Shown: positions 53,134-62,749, numbered from the stretch's first letter. The stretch is 64,000 bases of DNA from Phycisphaerales bacterium (GCA_029260265.1 JAJDDO010000026.1:372001-436000); one strand, 5' to 3'. Program-made: numbers and translations. The notes: a model not told the origin generated them from the sequence alone.

Positions 53134-53532
53134 TCAATCAAACTTGAAGACGCCCTTGCGGTAGCCATACACATACGCGACCAAGGTCGTAAAGAGGAAG
53201 AAGAAGATCCGCAAGAGCCAGATCGTGCTCGCGTCTGATCGTGGGTCCAATGCGGTAAATGTCTGGGCCCAGGGGTAGAGGAAGATGACCTCGATATCGA
53301 AGACGAGAAAGACCATTGCGATGAGATAAAAGCGGATGTTGAAGCGTTTGCGGGCGGTATTGACCGGGGTCATGCCCGATTCGTAGCTCTCGCCTTTGCG
53401 ATCGCCGGCACGCGATGGTCCAATGAGCTTGGTCGCGACGAGGTTCATCACCGCGAAACCGATGGCTCCGAGGAGCATCAGGAAGATCGGAAGGTAGGCG
53501 TTGATCGCGTTGGCACCGAGGGTCAGGGTCAT
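53134..53532 (-). CDS. nuoA: NADH-quinone oxidoreductase subunit A
   Basis: Small membrane subunit of respiratory complex I, with three membrane helices and a long loop near the ubiquinone cavity. YLPIFLMLLGAIGFAV is the first helix, and the family loop reads YESGMTPVNTARKRFNIRFYLIAM; the conserved segment FDIEVIFLYPWA follows. Here the loop Cys usual in the ECG motif is replaced by Ser (ESG). ATG 53532 is chosen because GGAG stands nine bases before it and the family N-terminus starts there. No other nuo gene is in the window, so this is an isolated copy or one detached from the rest. Confidence 0.93.
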   Translation of the reverse strand: MTLTLGANAINAYLPIFLMLLGAIGFAVMNLVATKLIGPSRAGDRKGESYESGMTPVNTARKRFNIRFYLIAMVFLVFDIEVIFLYPWAQTFTALDPRSDASTIWLLRIFFFLFTTLVAYVYGYRKGVFKFD

Positions 53533-53837
53533 TTCAAGGGCTCCGTGGAATCTGATCGGCATCCATGCCGATGGACAGATGATAGCCCAGAATCGCTTCC
53601 CCGTGTCGAAAAACAGGGATTGATCCGCCCTGCCAGTTTGACAGTACGAATGGGACAATTCATCCTTGAGGCAGCGGATCTGGCGGGTTCTGGGACATCA
53701 GCCACCGGATACACCCCCTGCACGCTGTCCGGATTGGCACCGTAGTTGCCACAGGTACTGGGCAGACGGTGCGCCCTCGCACCATTTATGGACGACACCA
53801 CACCCCGGGCATGGAGCCCGGATCGGAGATTCAGATC
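53533..53837. promoter_or_regulatory. Divergent intergenic region between nuoA and groEL1
   Basis: About 305 bases with no gene. It must hold the promoter for nuoA on the reverse strand and for groEL1 on the forward strand. A TTGACA -35 candidate lies at 53638-53643, without a convincing -10 after it. I looked for a CIRCE operator (TTAGCACTC-N9-GAGTGCTAA) and saw none. Several purine/pyrimidine runs and a GCCCGG palindrome near 53820 are present but give no strong signal. A start of groEL1 upstream of 53838 would lack support. Confidence 0.45.
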
Positions 53838-55601
53838 ATGGCATCGAAAGAACTGACATTCGACATTGAAGCACGCCAGGCATTGCTCGCGGGGGTTGAA
53901 AAGCTCGCCGCTGCTGTCAAGGTCACGCTCGGCCCTCGCGGCCGCAACGCGGTGATCGATAAATCATGGGGCGGCCCGACCGTCACCAAGGACGGCGTTT
54001 CCGTCGCTGAAGAAATCGAACTGAGCAACAAGGCCGAGAACATGGGCGCGATGCTCGTCAAGGAAGCGTCCTCGAAGACCTCCGATGATGCCGGCGACGG
54101 CACCACCACGGCGACCGTGCTCGCCGAGGCACTCTTCAAGGAGGGGCTCCGCTACATCGCTGCGGGTGTTGATGCCAACGCGCTCGTTCGAGGCATGAAG
54201 AAGGGCGTCGAGATCGCGTGCAAATCGATTGATGACCTCGCCACCCCGATCAAGGGCAAAAAAGATATTCAGAATGTCGCGACCATCTCGGCCAACAACG
54301 ACCCCGACACCGGCAAGATCATGGCCGACGCGTTCGAGAAAGTCGGCAAGGACGGCGTGATCACCGTTGAAGAGGGCAAGGGCTTTGAGACGGACATCAC
54401 TGTCGTCGAGGGCATGCAGTTTGATCGCGGGTTCCTCTCGCCGAACTTTGTTACCGATGCCGAAGGCATGAAGGTGGAGTTCGACAAGGCGCTTGTCCTC
54501 GTTCACGAAGACAAAATCGACAACCTGACCCAACTCGTACCGCTGCTCGAAAAAGTGATGAGCGCGAAGAAGCCGCTGCTGATCATCGCTGAGGACATCA
54601 CGGGCGAAGCGCTCTCCACACTCGTGATCAACAAACTCCGCGGCACGCTGCAGGTCGCCGCGGTCAAGGCGCCGGGCTACGGCGATCGCCGCAAGCAGAT
54701 GCTTCAGGATATTGCGGTCCTCACCGGCGGCGAAGCGTTCATGAAGGATCTGGCGACCGACCTCGACAAGATCGAACTCTCCCAGCTCGGCATGGCCAAG
54801 AAACTGGAAATCACCGCCGACAACACGACCATCATCGAGGGCGCAGGCTCCACCAAAGACATCACCGCCCGGATCGAGCTGATCCGCAACGAGATTGAGA
54901 ACTCGTCATCCGACTACGACCGCGAGAAGCTCCAAGAGCGTCTTGCGAAACTGTCCGGCGGCGTGGCTCAGATCAATGTTGGCGCAGCGTCCGAGGCCGA
55001 ACTCAAAGAGAAGAAGGCACGCGTTGAAGATGCGCTCCACGCGACTCGTGCGGCACTCGCCGAGGGCATCGTCCCCGGCGGCGCAGTTTCGTTCGTTCGG
55101 GCACAGAACGACATCGCCAAGAACCGCGAGTGGAAGAGCGTGTTCGCCAAGGCCACCGAGGTGACCAGCGAGGACATTGGGCAGAACAAGTTTGACTTCG
55201 CAGCCGGGATGAATGTCGTCTACCGCGCATTGGCCGTTCCCCTCCGCACCATCGCCGAGAACGCGGGTGCCAAGGGCTCGGTCGTCGTTGCCCGGGTCGC
55301 TGACGAAGAAGGCACCAACGGATACAACGCCCTGACCGACACCTACGAGGACCTGTTCAAGGCCGGCGTCATCACGCCCGCCAAGGTCGACCGCAGCGCA
55401 TTGATCAACGCCGGCTCGGTCGCGACGATGCTGCTGGCCGCGGATTGCATCGTGACCAACAAGCCCGAGAAGGCCGAACCAGCCCCCGCCGGCGGCGACC
55501 CGATGGGTGGCATGGGCGGAATGGGTGGCATGGGCATGCCGGGTATGGGCGGCATGGGTGGTATGGGCGGAATGCCAGGCATGGGCGGGATGGGGTTCTA
55601 A
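53838..55601 (+). CDS. groEL: Chaperonin GroEL (copy 1), with GGM tail
   Basis: ATP-driven folding chamber of the cytoplasm. [19 protein letters not shown] is the start and [19 protein letters not shown] the first nucleotide-binding stretch. The catalytic Asp residues sit in [23 protein letters not shown] and [12 protein letters not shown] (the D52, D87 and D398 positions of E. coli). The C-terminus has a long Gly-Met tail ([11 protein letters not shown] type, about 30 residues), longer than the single GGM run of E. coli. One position in the nucleotide-binding GGGV loop is Ala here (VPGGAVSFV). It is 587 residues, above the usual ~548. ATG 53838 is preferred over an upstream ATG that would add 23 non-family residues. 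Confidence 0.96.
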   Translation: MASKELTFDIEARQALLAGVEKLAAAVKVTLGPRGRNAVIDKSWGGPTVTKDGVSVAEEIELSNKAENMGAMLVKEASSKTSDDAGDGTTTATVLAEALFKEGLRYIAAGVDANALVRGMKKGVEIACKSIDDLATPIKGKKDIQNVATISANNDPDTGKIMADAFEKVGKDGVITVEEGKGFETDITVVEGMQFDRGFLSPNFVTDAEGMKVEFDKALVLVHEDKIDNLTQLVPLLEKVMSAKKPLLIIAEDITGEALSTLVINKLRGTLQVAAVKAPGYGDRRKQMLQDIAVLTGGEAFMKDLATDLDKIELSQLGMAKKLEITADNTTIIEGAGSTKDITARIELIRNEIENSSSDYDREKLQERLAKLSGGVAQINVGAASEAELKEKKARVEDALHATRAALAEGIVPGGAVSFVRAQNDIAKNREWKSVFAKATEVTSEDIGQNKFDFAAGMNVVYRALAVPLRTIAENAGAKGSVVVARVADEEGTNGYNALTDTYEDLFKAGVITPAKVDRSALINAGSVATMLLAADCIVTNKPEKAEPAPAGGDPMGGMGGMGGMGMPGMGGMGGMGGMPGMGGMGF

Positions 55602-55673
55602 GCAGGGGTTCTTATCCGTATTATTGATTCAACATATACAACACATCTGCATATGCAGTTTGGAGATAAAGCA

Positions 55674-55964
55674 ATGGCAGTCAAACCACTTGAAGATCGC
55701 GTACTGGTCAAGCCAGTTGAGCAGGCAACCGTCACCTCTACGGGGCTTTACCTTCCCGAGTCGAGCAAGGAGAAGCCGATCCACGGCGTCGTCGTCGCTG
55801 TCGGCCCGGGCAAGCGTCTCGACAACGGCACACGCGCACAGATGAGCGTGGCCAAGGGCGACACGGTCGTCTATTCAACTTACGGTGGCACCGAGGTCGA
55901 GGTAAAGGGTGTTGAGCACCTGATCCTCCGTGAATCGGAGTTGCTGGGCATCATCGGCGGCTAA
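55674..55964 (+). CDS. groES: Co-chaperonin GroES
   Basis: Ten-kDa lid of the GroEL chamber. The 96-residue protein has the start MAVKPLEDRVLVKP. The mobile loop TSTGLYLPESSKEKP has a hydrophobic LYL triplet in place of the E. coli IVL, typical of Planctomycetes. VVAVGPGKRL and DTVVYSTYGGTEVEV are the core strands. It lies 72 bases after groEL1 and 133 bases before groEL2, so both could use it. GGAG lies about ten bases upstream of ATG 55674. Confidence 0.96.
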   Translation: MAVKPLEDRVLVKPVEQATVTSTGLYLPESSKEKPIHGVVVAVGPGKRLDNGTRAQMSVAKGDTVVYSTYGGTEVEVKGVEHLILRESELLGIIGG

Positions 55965-55973
55965 GTCATCTTG

Positions 55974-56064
55974 GTAGAACGGGCTTCCAGCCAGTTTCTA
56001 CATCGATTGGTCGCAGTATTGGGATATGGGAAAGAGTAAGAAAAGGGCTGGAAGTCCGTTCTAC
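55974..56064. repeat. REP-like inverted repeat between groES and groEL2
   Basis: Two 19-base arms at 55974-55992 and 56046-56064 are reverse complements with one mismatch (GTAGAACGGGCTTCCAGCC on the left). They enclose about 53 bases. Such ACGGGCTTCCAGCC-type arms are a typical dispersed intergenic repeat in bacteria of this group, so this looks like a mobile REP-type element in the operon spacer; the family assignment is from memory, not from a search. Confidence 0.7.
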
Positions 56065-56097
56065 TGAAGATAAAGACACTCCAAAGGAGTCACAGAT

Positions 56098-57711
56098 ATG
56101 AGCACAAAACAGATTATGTTCGAGGACAAAGCGCTCCTCGAAATGAAAAAGGGTGTGGACCAGATCGCCGATGCGGTCAAGTGCACCATGGGCCCGGCCG
56201 GCAAGCATGTGGTGATTGAAAAATCCTACGGCGGGCCGCACATCACCAAGGACGGCGTGTCCGTGGCCAAGGAAGTCGAGCTGCCGCAGCCGTTCGAGTC
56301 CATGGGCGCGAAGATGCTGTACCAAGTCGCCAAGAAGACCGCCGACAAAGCGGGCGACGGCACGACTTGCGCAACGGTTCTCGCCCAGGCCATCTTCACC
56401 GAAGGCTTGAAAGTCGTCGCAGCGGGTGCAAACCCGGTGCATGTCCAACGCGGCATCAACAAAGCGGCGCAGGTCGCTGCAGGCGCAATCGACGAGTTGG
56501 CCAACCCTTGTAAGGGCAAGGCGGACTTTAAGAAGGTCGCGACCGTTTCGGCGAACCACAACGCCGAGGTCGGCGAGTTCATCGCCGAGGCAATCTCGAA
56601 GGTTGGGGCGGACGGCGTCGTTGAAGTCGAGGACGGTAAGGGTTCAGAGACCACGCTCGATTATGTCGAGGGCATGCAGTTCGACAAGGGCTACCTGTCG
56701 CCGTACTTCATGACCGATCCGAAGACCGCCGAGTGCGTGCTCGAAGACGCGATGATCCTTATTCACGAGAAGAAGATCAGCAACCTCGCCGATCTTTTGC
56801 CGTTGCTCAACAAGGTTGCGACTGCGGGCAAGCCGCTGCTGATTATCGCCGAAGACATTGAGAATGAGGCCCTCGCGGCGCTCGTTGTCAACCGTCTTCG
56901 TGGGATGCTCAACATCGCGGCTGTCAAGGCTCCGGGGTTCGGCGATCGCCGCAAGGCGATGCTCGAAGACCTTGCGATCTTGACCAAGGGCACTTACATC
57001 GCCGAAGATCTGGGGCGCAGCCTCGAATCGGTCGAGCTCAACGAGTTGGGCAAGGCCAAGCGGATCGTGATCACCAAGGACAACACGACGATCGTGCAGG
57101 GTGCCGGCAAGAAGGCGGATATCACCGCGCGTGCGAACCAGATTCTCGCGTTGCATGAAAAATCCACCTCAGACTACGACCGCGAGAAGTTGATGGAACG
57201 CCACGCCAAGCTCACCGGCGGCGTTGCGATCATCTCCGTCGGCGGATCGTCTGAAACCGAGATGAAGGCCACCAAGGACCTCGTCGACGACGCGCTGCAC
57301 GCAACGCGTGCAGCCGCCAAAGAAGGGTATATCCCCGGCGGCGGCGTGGCGATGCTGCGTGCGATCGCTTCGGTTGAAGCCGGCGCGAAGAAGGTCAAGG
57401 GCGACGAGAGGTTCGGCTTCGATATTCTCGCCCGCGCTCTCACCGCTCCGGCGTACCAGATCGCGACCAACGCCGGCTTCGATGGCGACCTCGCGGTCGA
57501 CACGGTTCTGGAAGAAGAAGGCAACTTCGGACTCAACGCCGCGACGGGTGACTACACCGATCTGGTCAAGGCTGGGATCATCGACCCGGCGTTGGTCGCC
57601 AAGAGCGCGATCATCAACGCGGCGTCGGTGTCTGGCTTGATGCTGACGACGGATGTGATGCTGACCGACCTGAAGGAAGACACCAAGCCGGAAGTGGGCG
57701 CGGTGAGCTAA
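56098..57711 (+). CDS. groEL: Chaperonin GroEL (copy 2), without GGM tail
   Basis: Second 60-kDa chaperonin, 537 residues. It has [20 protein letters not shown] at the start, [64 protein letters not shown] and [13 protein letters not shown]. The three catalytic Asp positions are conserved. It lacks the Gly-Met tail of copy 1 and ends [12 protein letters not shown]-like ([12 protein letters not shown]). A good AAAGGAG site stands about eight bases before the ATG. Multiple GroELs of different tail type are common in Planctomycetes. Division of labour with copy 1 is likely. Confidence 0.96.
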   Translation: MSTKQIMFEDKALLEMKKGVDQIADAVKCTMGPAGKHVVIEKSYGGPHITKDGVSVAKEVELPQPFESMGAKMLYQVAKKTADKAGDGTTCATVLAQAIFTEGLKVVAAGANPVHVQRGINKAAQVAAGAIDELANPCKGKADFKKVATVSANHNAEVGEFIAEAISKVGADGVVEVEDGKGSETTLDYVEGMQFDKGYLSPYFMTDPKTAECVLEDAMILIHEKKISNLADLLPLLNKVATAGKPLLIIAEDIENEALAALVVNRLRGMLNIAAVKAPGFGDRRKAMLEDLAILTKGTYIAEDLGRSLESVELNELGKAKRIVITKDNTTIVQGAGKKADITARANQILALHEKSTSDYDREKLMERHAKLTGGVAIISVGGSSETEMKATKDLVDDALHATRAAAKEGYIPGGGVAMLRAIASVEAGAKKVKGDERFGFDILARALTAPAYQIATNAGFDGDLAVDTVLEEEGNFGLNAATGDYTDLVKAGIIDPALVAKSAIINAASVSGLMLTTDVMLTDLKEDTKPEVGAVS

Positions 57712-57723
57712 ACGATTTTTCTC

Positions 57724-57755
57724 AAGCCCCCGGCGGAAACGGTGGGGGTTTGTTT
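57724..57755 (+). terminator. Possible weak terminator between groEL2 and dnaJ
   Basis: AAGCCCCC pairs with GGGGGTTT (with wobble ends) around a GC-rich GGCGGAAACGGT loop, followed by GTTT. It overlaps the dnaJ ribosome binding area, so it could reduce expression of dnaJ-grpE relative to groEL2. Confidence 0.45.
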
Positions 57756-58913
57756 ATGCCAGCAACACGCGATTATTATGAAGTTCTCGGGGTTGAACGC
57801 TCTTCGGATGCGGACGATATCAAACGCGCTTACCGGCGGCTGGCGATGAAGTATCACCCAGACCGCAACCCGGACGACAAGGAAGCAGAGCAAAGGTTCA
57901 AGGAGTGCGCTGAGGCATACGAGGTGCTTTCCGACGAATCGAAGAAGAAGATTTACGACCAGTACGGGCACGAGGGGCTCCGCGGGCGTGGGGCTGCGGG
58001 GCATGACTTCAACCGCATGAATGTCGAGGACATCTTTTCGATGTTCAACGATATCTTCAGCGGCGGCGGTGGAGGTTTCGGTGGCGGCGGACGCACTCAA
58101 CGGCGAGGGCAGGCACGCGGGTACGATCTTGAAACCGAGGTCACGCTCGATCTCAAGGATGTGCTCAACGGGTGCTCGCGGGATGTCGAGTTTACGCGGA
58201 TGGATGTCTGCGAGACCTGCACCGGCAGCGGCGCAAAGCCCGGATCCGACCCCGAAACATGCGGCACCTGCAACGGGCAGGGCAAGGTTCAGCAGGGCGG
58301 GCTCGGCGGGATGTTCCGCATGGTCGTGGCGTGCCCGAGTTGCCGGGGTTCTGGCAAGATCATCAAGGATAAATGCGCATCGTGCCACGGGCGCGGGCGT
58401 GTGGGCAAGAAGCGGAAGCTGAGTGTCAAGATTCCCGCTGGTATCCATGACGGGCAGGCCGTGCGTGTGCAGGGAGAGGGCGAACCGCCCGCGCAAGAGC
58501 AATCGCCGGGCGGGGCTGGTGTTCGTGGTGATCTGCATGTTGTCGCACGCGTCAAGCATCACGAGTTCTTTGAGCGTGATGGCGATCATCTCTTGATGGA
58601 ACTCCCGATTAGCTTTACCCAGGCGGCGCTTGGTGCGGATGTTGATGTTCCAACACTCGAGGGCAAACGCGTGCTGACGATTAAGAAGGGCACGCAGTAT
58701 GGCGAGCTCTTCCGCATCGACGGCGCGGGGTTGCCGAACCTTCGCAGCGGGCGCAAGGGCGATTTGGTAATTGTTGTCAAGATTGAAACGCCGAAGAAAC
58801 TCACAAACAAGCAGGAGGACCTCCTTCGTGAGTTTGCCGGGACTGAAGATAAACATGTGAACCCAGAATCGCACGGGTTCCTCAAAAAGATCACCGATCT
58901 GTTTGGTGGATAA
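57756..58913 (+). CDS. dnaJ: Molecular chaperone DnaJ
   Basis: Hsp40 co-chaperone that loads substrates on DnaK. J domain at residues 1-70 with [18 protein letters not shown] and the HPD motif in [11 protein letters not shown] Gly-rich stretch follows (residues about 105-115), then four zinc-binding CxxCxGxG repeats ([32 protein letters not shown]), and C-terminal domains I and II ([25 protein letters not shown]). Length 385 is standard. ATG 57756 is preferred over an in-frame TTG at 57750. DnaK is not in the window. Confidence 0.97.
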   Translation: MPATRDYYEVLGVERSSDADDIKRAYRRLAMKYHPDRNPDDKEAEQRFKECAEAYEVLSDESKKKIYDQYGHEGLRGRGAAGHDFNRMNVEDIFSMFNDIFSGGGGGFGGGGRTQRRGQARGYDLETEVTLDLKDVLNGCSRDVEFTRMDVCETCTGSGAKPGSDPETCGTCNGQGKVQQGGLGGMFRMVVACPSCRGSGKIIKDKCASCHGRGRVGKKRKLSVKIPAGIHDGQAVRVQGEGEPPAQEQSPGGAGVRGDLHVVARVKHHEFFERDGDHLLMELPISFTQAALGADVDVPTLEGKRVLTIKKGTQYGELFRIDGAGLPNLRSGRKGDLVIVVKIETPKKLTNKQEDLLREFAGTEDKHVNPESHGFLKKITDLFGG

Positions 58914-58916
58914 GCC

Positions 58917-59558
58917 ATGAACAAAGAAGAAACACACGACACAACCGAGCGTATCGAAGAGCTAGAAGCTGCGGAAACAGTGCCGCAAGAAGATTCTTCG
59001 CAGGAGCGGGATCTCCGCATAGAGGCCATCTGTCAGCTTGCCAAATCCGGGGAGCTTGAGGTCTCACCAGAGATGGAAGAGATCGTTGACGCTCTGGTCG
59101 AGAAGATCAATCAGCGTGATGAGATCCAGAGCAAGCTCATCCGCACCATCGCCGATCATCAGAACTTCCAGAGAAGGGCAACCAACAACGAACGCGAGGC
59201 GAGAACCTCCGCCGTGCAAGGTGTTGTCCAGGGGCTCATCCCGCTTTTGGATCAGTTCGACATGGCGTTGCTACAAGATCCAGAGAAGGTCAACTCCACT
59301 CAACTCCTCGAAGGCGTTGGCATGACTCGGGCGGAGTTTATCCGGATTCTCTCAGGGTACGGTGTCAGCTCGATCAGCCCAGTGCCGGGCGACGAGTTCA
59401 ATCCGGGCGATCATGAGGCGATGATGCAGCAACCCTCGGATGAGTATGAGCCGGGGCAGATCACAAACACGATGAGCGTTGGGTACAAACTCGGCGATCG
59501 AGTCGTCCGCCCCGCCAAGGTTGTCGTCGTTGCAGCGACTGCAGACGAGAAAGAATGA
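58917..59558 (+). CDS. grpE: Nucleotide exchange factor GrpE
   Basis: Exchanges ADP for ATP on DnaK. An N-terminal acidic extension of about 60 residues precedes the long dimer helix (VDALVEKINQRDEIQSKLIRTIADHQNFQRRATNN) and the beta wing at the end (DEYEPGQITNTMSVGYKLGDRVVRPAKVVV). 213 residues, normal. Only three bases follow dnaJ before its ATG. Together with groEL-groES-groEL2-dnaJ this makes a compact heat-shock block. Confidence 0.94.
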   Translation: MNKEETHDTTERIEELEAAETVPQEDSSQERDLRIEAICQLAKSGELEVSPEMEEIVDALVEKINQRDEIQSKLIRTIADHQNFQRRATNNEREARTSAVQGVVQGLIPLLDQFDMALLQDPEKVNSTQLLEGVGMTRAEFIRILSGYGVSSISPVPGDEFNPGDHEAMMQQPSDEYEPGQITNTMSVGYKLGDRVVRPAKVVVVAATADEKE

Positions 59559-59561
59559 GCC

Positions 59562-59894
59562 ATGCCGACTTACGACTACCGGTGCAATGATTGCGGGCAT
59601 GAGTTTGAGCTGTTTCAAGCGATGTCAGATTCAGTCAAGCGCAAATGCCCAGAGTGCAAGAAGATGAAACTTGAACGGCTCATAGGCACCGGGGCCGCGG
59701 TGATCTTTAAGGGCACGGGATTCTACCAGACAGACTACCGATCAGATTCATACAAAAAAGCAGCCAAGGATGATAAGAAGGGGTCAGAGTCCAAGCCTGC
59801 CGCTCCCGAGGCGAAGCCTACAAAGAGCGATGCGCCGGCGGCGAGCACGCCCGCGGAAACTCCAAAGAAAACGACCCCGAAGTCCAATGACTAA
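59562..59894 (+). CDS. FmdB-type zinc-ribbon protein
   Basis: A small protein with the FmdB domain: MPTYDYRCNDCGHEFELFQ, then KCPECKK, then the family segment LERLIGTGAAVIFKGTGFYQTDYR. Four Cys residues can bind zinc. A low-complexity Lys/Ala/Pro tail (residues about 70-110) follows. Members are found in many bacteria; their role is regulatory or unknown. Four bases downstream of grpE. Confidence 0.9.
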   Translation: MPTYDYRCNDCGHEFELFQAMSDSVKRKCPECKKMKLERLIGTGAAVIFKGTGFYQTDYRSDSYKKAAKDDKKGSESKPAAPEAKPTKSDAPAASTPAETPKKTTPKSND

Positions 59895-59902
59895 ACTCCC
59901 CC

Positions 59903-60286
59903 ATGCGAATCATCGGGCATGGCATTGATATCACCGAAACCGCTCGTATTGCGGGCATGCTCGCCGATCATCCTGACCGGTTCCTTGATCGAGTGTTTAC
60001 CGCGCAAGAACAACAGGACGCGGGCGTTGGGAAACGACGCAACGAGCATCTCGCGGCTCGGTTTGCGGCCAAAGAAGCTGCGCTCAAAGCGCTCGGTACT
60101 GGCTGGAGCCAGGGAATCGGATGGACCGATGTATCGGTCGCCAAGCTGCCTTCCGGTAAGCCGATGCTAAAGGTCAGCGGGCGGGCGGCAGAACTCGCTG
60201 ATGAGATCGGAATCTCGATCTGGCATGTCTCGCTTACCCATACAGACTCGATCGCGATGGCCTCGGTGATCGCGGAGGGAGAGTAA
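59903..60286 (+). CDS. acpS: Holo-[acyl-carrier-protein] synthase
   Basis: Transfers phosphopantetheine from CoA to acyl carrier protein. MRIIGHGIDITETARIA has the metal-binding Asp near residue 8, and AARFAAKEAALKALGTG has the second acidic residue near 57. The end SLTHTDSIAMASVIAEG is the third family motif, which holds the CoA-binding residues. 127 residues, as expected. Confidence 0.94.
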   Translation: MRIIGHGIDITETARIAGMLADHPDRFLDRVFTAQEQQDAGVGKRRNEHLAARFAAKEAALKALGTGWSQGIGWTDVSVAKLPSGKPMLKVSGRAAELADEIGISIWHVSLTHTDSIAMASVIAEGE

Positions 60287-60292
60287 GCCGCG

Positions 60293-61246
60293 ATGACTTT
60301 GCCCACTGTTCTCATGACTGATGTCGTCCGTTCATCTCAGCAGGGTGATTCTCATGGCGGTGCGTATCTGATTGATCTTGAATCGGGCAACTTTGAGCAA
60401 GTCATCGATTGGAACACCACTGCAATTGATTGGCAAGGGCGAGGCATGGGGCGCGGCCTTCGGGGAATCTGCTATGTGGACAATGAAATCTACATTGCGG
60501 CTTCCGATGAACTCTTTGTCTTTGATCAGGGCTTCAATGTGCTCCGCTCATTTTCTTGCAAGTACCTGCATCATTGCCACGAGATCTGCTACGACGGCGA
60601 GCGGTACATCTACCTCAGTGCAACAAGCTTCGATTCGATTCTCCGGTTTGACACCAAGCTGCAAGTGTTTGACATCGCATGGTGGATTCACCCGGTCACC
60701 AAGGTGCACCGGGGGAAGCGGGTGCGGGCTTTGGGTTCTAAGCCTTATGATCCCAATAGCAAGGCGGGGCCAGAGAAGGCCGACACGCTTCATATCAATA
60801 ATGTCACGATGCATGAACACGATGTTTGTTTCTCGGGGCTCCGGTTCGGTGTGTTTTTGAAACTCCATGCGAATCAGTTGAAGCCAATCGCTGCGATCCC
60901 GCAGACAACGCACAACTGCCAGATGATCGGCCAGCGGGTCTTGATGAACTCGACCGGCAATGATGCCGCTGTCATCCAGACTACGCAAGGTGAAATCGAG
61001 AAGACATTTTCATTCCCAACCTACCCAGTTGAGGAGTTGTTGAACACAGGCATCCCGGGCGATTATGCACGCCAGGCATTCGGGCGTGGATTATGTGTGC
61101 ACGAGGATTCGGGATTGGTCATCGCTGGTTCTTCTCCGGGGACGGTGACCGCCTTTGATGTTCAATCCGGTGATGTTCTACGCTCTGTGCGGGTATCAAA
61201 TGATCTCCGTAATGCGCCGCATGGTCTTGAGGTCTGGGTTTTTTAG
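60293..61246 (+). CDS. Beta-propeller-like protein of unknown function
   Basis: A 317-residue soluble protein with repeated strand blocks (GGAYLIDLESGNFEQVIDW, ICYVDNEIYIAASDELFVFD, GLCVHEDSGLVIAGSSPGTV, TAFDVQSGDVLRSVRV) typical of a beta-propeller. It has no signal peptide. HHCHEICYDGERYIYLS near residue 96 and HINNVTMHEHDVCFSG near 160 contain His/Cys clusters. Enzymatic role cannot be told. It sits six bases after acpS and 27 before an acyl-activating enzyme, so a role in acyl or polyketide chemistry is possible but weak. Confidence 0.6.
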   Translation: MTLPTVLMTDVVRSSQQGDSHGGAYLIDLESGNFEQVIDWNTTAIDWQGRGMGRGLRGICYVDNEIYIAASDELFVFDQGFNVLRSFSCKYLHHCHEICYDGERYIYLSATSFDSILRFDTKLQVFDIAWWIHPVTKVHRGKRVRALGSKPYDPNSKAGPEKADTLHINNVTMHEHDVCFSGLRFGVFLKLHANQLKPIAAIPQTTHNCQMIGQRVLMNSTGNDAAVIQTTQGEIEKTFSFPTYPVEELLNTGIPGDYARQAFGRGLCVHEDSGLVIAGSSPGTVTAFDVQSGDVLRSVRVSNDLRNAPHGLEVWVF

Positions 61247-61273
61247 TTACGGCTTCCAACGAAAGGACACGCT

Positions 61274-62749
61274 TTGAATCTTGGAATGGCGCTCGCTTGG
61301 AATCTGCTCAAGTCATTGAACCGGGTCCTTATCACCGATGACCAGCGCTCGTACAAAGGGATGGAAGTCCTTGCGGGTGCGATGCATATCGCGGATCAGA
61401 TCGATTCGCTTGCCCGTGTTCCTCGGGTAGGGCTGCTCATTCCTACATCTGGTGTTTTTCCGATGGCAGCTCTCGGCGCCTGGCTCACGGGTCGTGCGAT
61501 CGTGCCGATGAACTACCTGCTCTCGCAGGAAGAACTCCAGTATGTGATTGATGATTGCGGCTGTGATGTGATCATTGCATCGAGAAAACTCATTGAGCAC
61601 ATGGGGTTTGTTCCAAGAGTCAAGAACCTGGTTTACCTTGAAGACCTGAGCTTCAGATCCATGCCATCGCCGAGGCTCCCGAAAACATCAAGTCGAGATG
61701 CTCTCGCGGTATTGCTGTATACATCCGGCACCTCAGGACGCCCCAAGGGGGTCATGCTCACTCATGGAAATCTGCTCGCGAATACAAAGCAGGTCACCGA
61801 GCATATCGAAGTGAGTGCGGGTGATACATTCTTTGGAGTGCTCCCGCAGTTTCATAGCTTTGGGCTGACCGCGTTGACATTGGTGCCGATCATGGCCGGT
61901 GCTCGCGTTTGTTATTCGGCGAGGTTCATGCCGAAAAGAATCGTCGAAGGCATCAAAGAAGAACGAGCGAGTATTTTTCTCGGTATTCCATCGATGTATA
62001 ACGCGCTTCTGACCGTTAAGAACGCCAAGCCAGAAGATTTTCAATCTCTGCGCCTCGCGATCAGTGGCGGCGAGCCGTTGCCCGAAGATGTTGTCCGCAG
62101 ATTTCAAGAGCGGTTCGGCGTGTGTCTGTGTGAAGGGTACGGCATGACCGAGACATCCCCGGTCACCAATGTGCTCATGCCTACCGAAAACCGCCAGGGA
62201 ACCGTGGGGCGAGCGTTGCCGGGTGTCATCCAGAGAGTCGTAGATCCAGAGACGAGCTTAGAGTTGCCTGCTGGCACAGACGGCGAACTCAGAATCGCCG
62301 GACCCAATGTCATGCAGGGCTATTTTCAACTCGATGAGGAAACCAAGAAAGCATTCGATGAGCATGGTTACCTCAAGACGGGTGATATGGCTCAGATCGA
62401 TTGCGATGGGTTTCTCTCCATAACTGGACGCATTAAAGAAATGATGATCGTTGGAGGGGAAAATGTTTTCCCGAGAGAGATCGAAGAAGTCCTCGACGCC
62501 CATCCCTCGGTCCATGCGTCCGGCGTGTGCGGCTTGATCGATCCCGTAAGGGGCGAGGTACCGATCGGGTTTGTAGAACTCGAAGACGGGTGCTCGATTG
62601 AATCGGACGCTCTCAAGATCTGGTGCCGCGAGAGACTCGCAGGTTTCAAGGTGCCACGGTGTATCGCAATCATTGGCGAGTTACCCAGGAATGCAACCGG
62701 TAAGATCGTCAGGCGTCGACTGCTCGCACTTCTGGAATCGCCTGCATAG
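61274..62749 (+). CDS. AMP-dependent acyl-CoA / acyl-ACP synthetase
   Basis: Activates a carboxylic acid with ATP to the acyl-adenylate, then loads a thiol carrier. ANL family motifs: LLYTSGTSGRPKGVMLTHGN (A3, near residue 148-168), YGMTETSPVTN (A5, near 290), YLKTGDMAQIDCDGFLSITGR (near 360-380) and the A10 Lys in NATGKIVRRRL near the end. The TTG start at 61274 has AAAGGA eight bases upstream; an ATG at 61286 is the alternative. Chain length of substrate unknown. Close to acpS, so an acyl-ACP product is plausible. Confidence 0.9.
   Translation: MNLGMALAWNLLKSLNRVLITDDQRSYKGMEVLAGAMHIADQIDSLARVPRVGLLIPTSGVFPMAALGAWLTGRAIVPMNYLLSQEELQYVIDDCGCDVIIASRKLIEHMGFVPRVKNLVYLEDLSFRSMPSPRLPKTSSRDALAVLLYTSGTSGRPKGVMLTHGNLLANTKQVTEHIEVSAGDTFFGVLPQFHSFGLTALTLVPIMAGARVCYSARFMPKRIVEGIKEERASIFLGIPSMYNALLTVKNAKPEDFQSLRLAISGGEPLPEDVVRRFQERFGVCLCEGYGMTETSPVTNVLMPTENRQGTVGRALPGVIQRVVDPETSLELPAGTDGELRIAGPNVMQGYFQLDEETKKAFDEHGYLKTGDMAQIDCDGFLSITGRIKEMMIVGGENVFPREIEEVLDAHPSVHASGVCGLIDPVRGEVPIGFVELEDGCSIESDALKIWCRERLAGFKVPRCIAIIGELPRNATGKIVRRRLLALLESPA

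Noticed and set aside
53533-53837. CIRCE operator for HrcA upstream of groEL1
   Set aside because: I looked for the TTAGCACTC-N9-GAGTGCTAA palindrome and found no match.
55500-55601. Gly-Met repeat at the end of groEL1 as a microsatellite
   Set aside because: It is the normal GGM tail of GroEL in coding frame, longer than usual but not a separate repeat element.
55966-56559. Reverse-strand frame opposite groEL2 whose start reads GWKPVLPR
   Set aside because: The N-terminal part comes from the palindromic repeat and the rest from the antisense of groEL2; typical false gene around REP-like elements.
57708-58937. Reverse-strand frame (409 codons) opposite dnaJ
   Set aside because: It reflects the Gly/Cys-rich codons of dnaJ on the other strand and has no domain or start signal.
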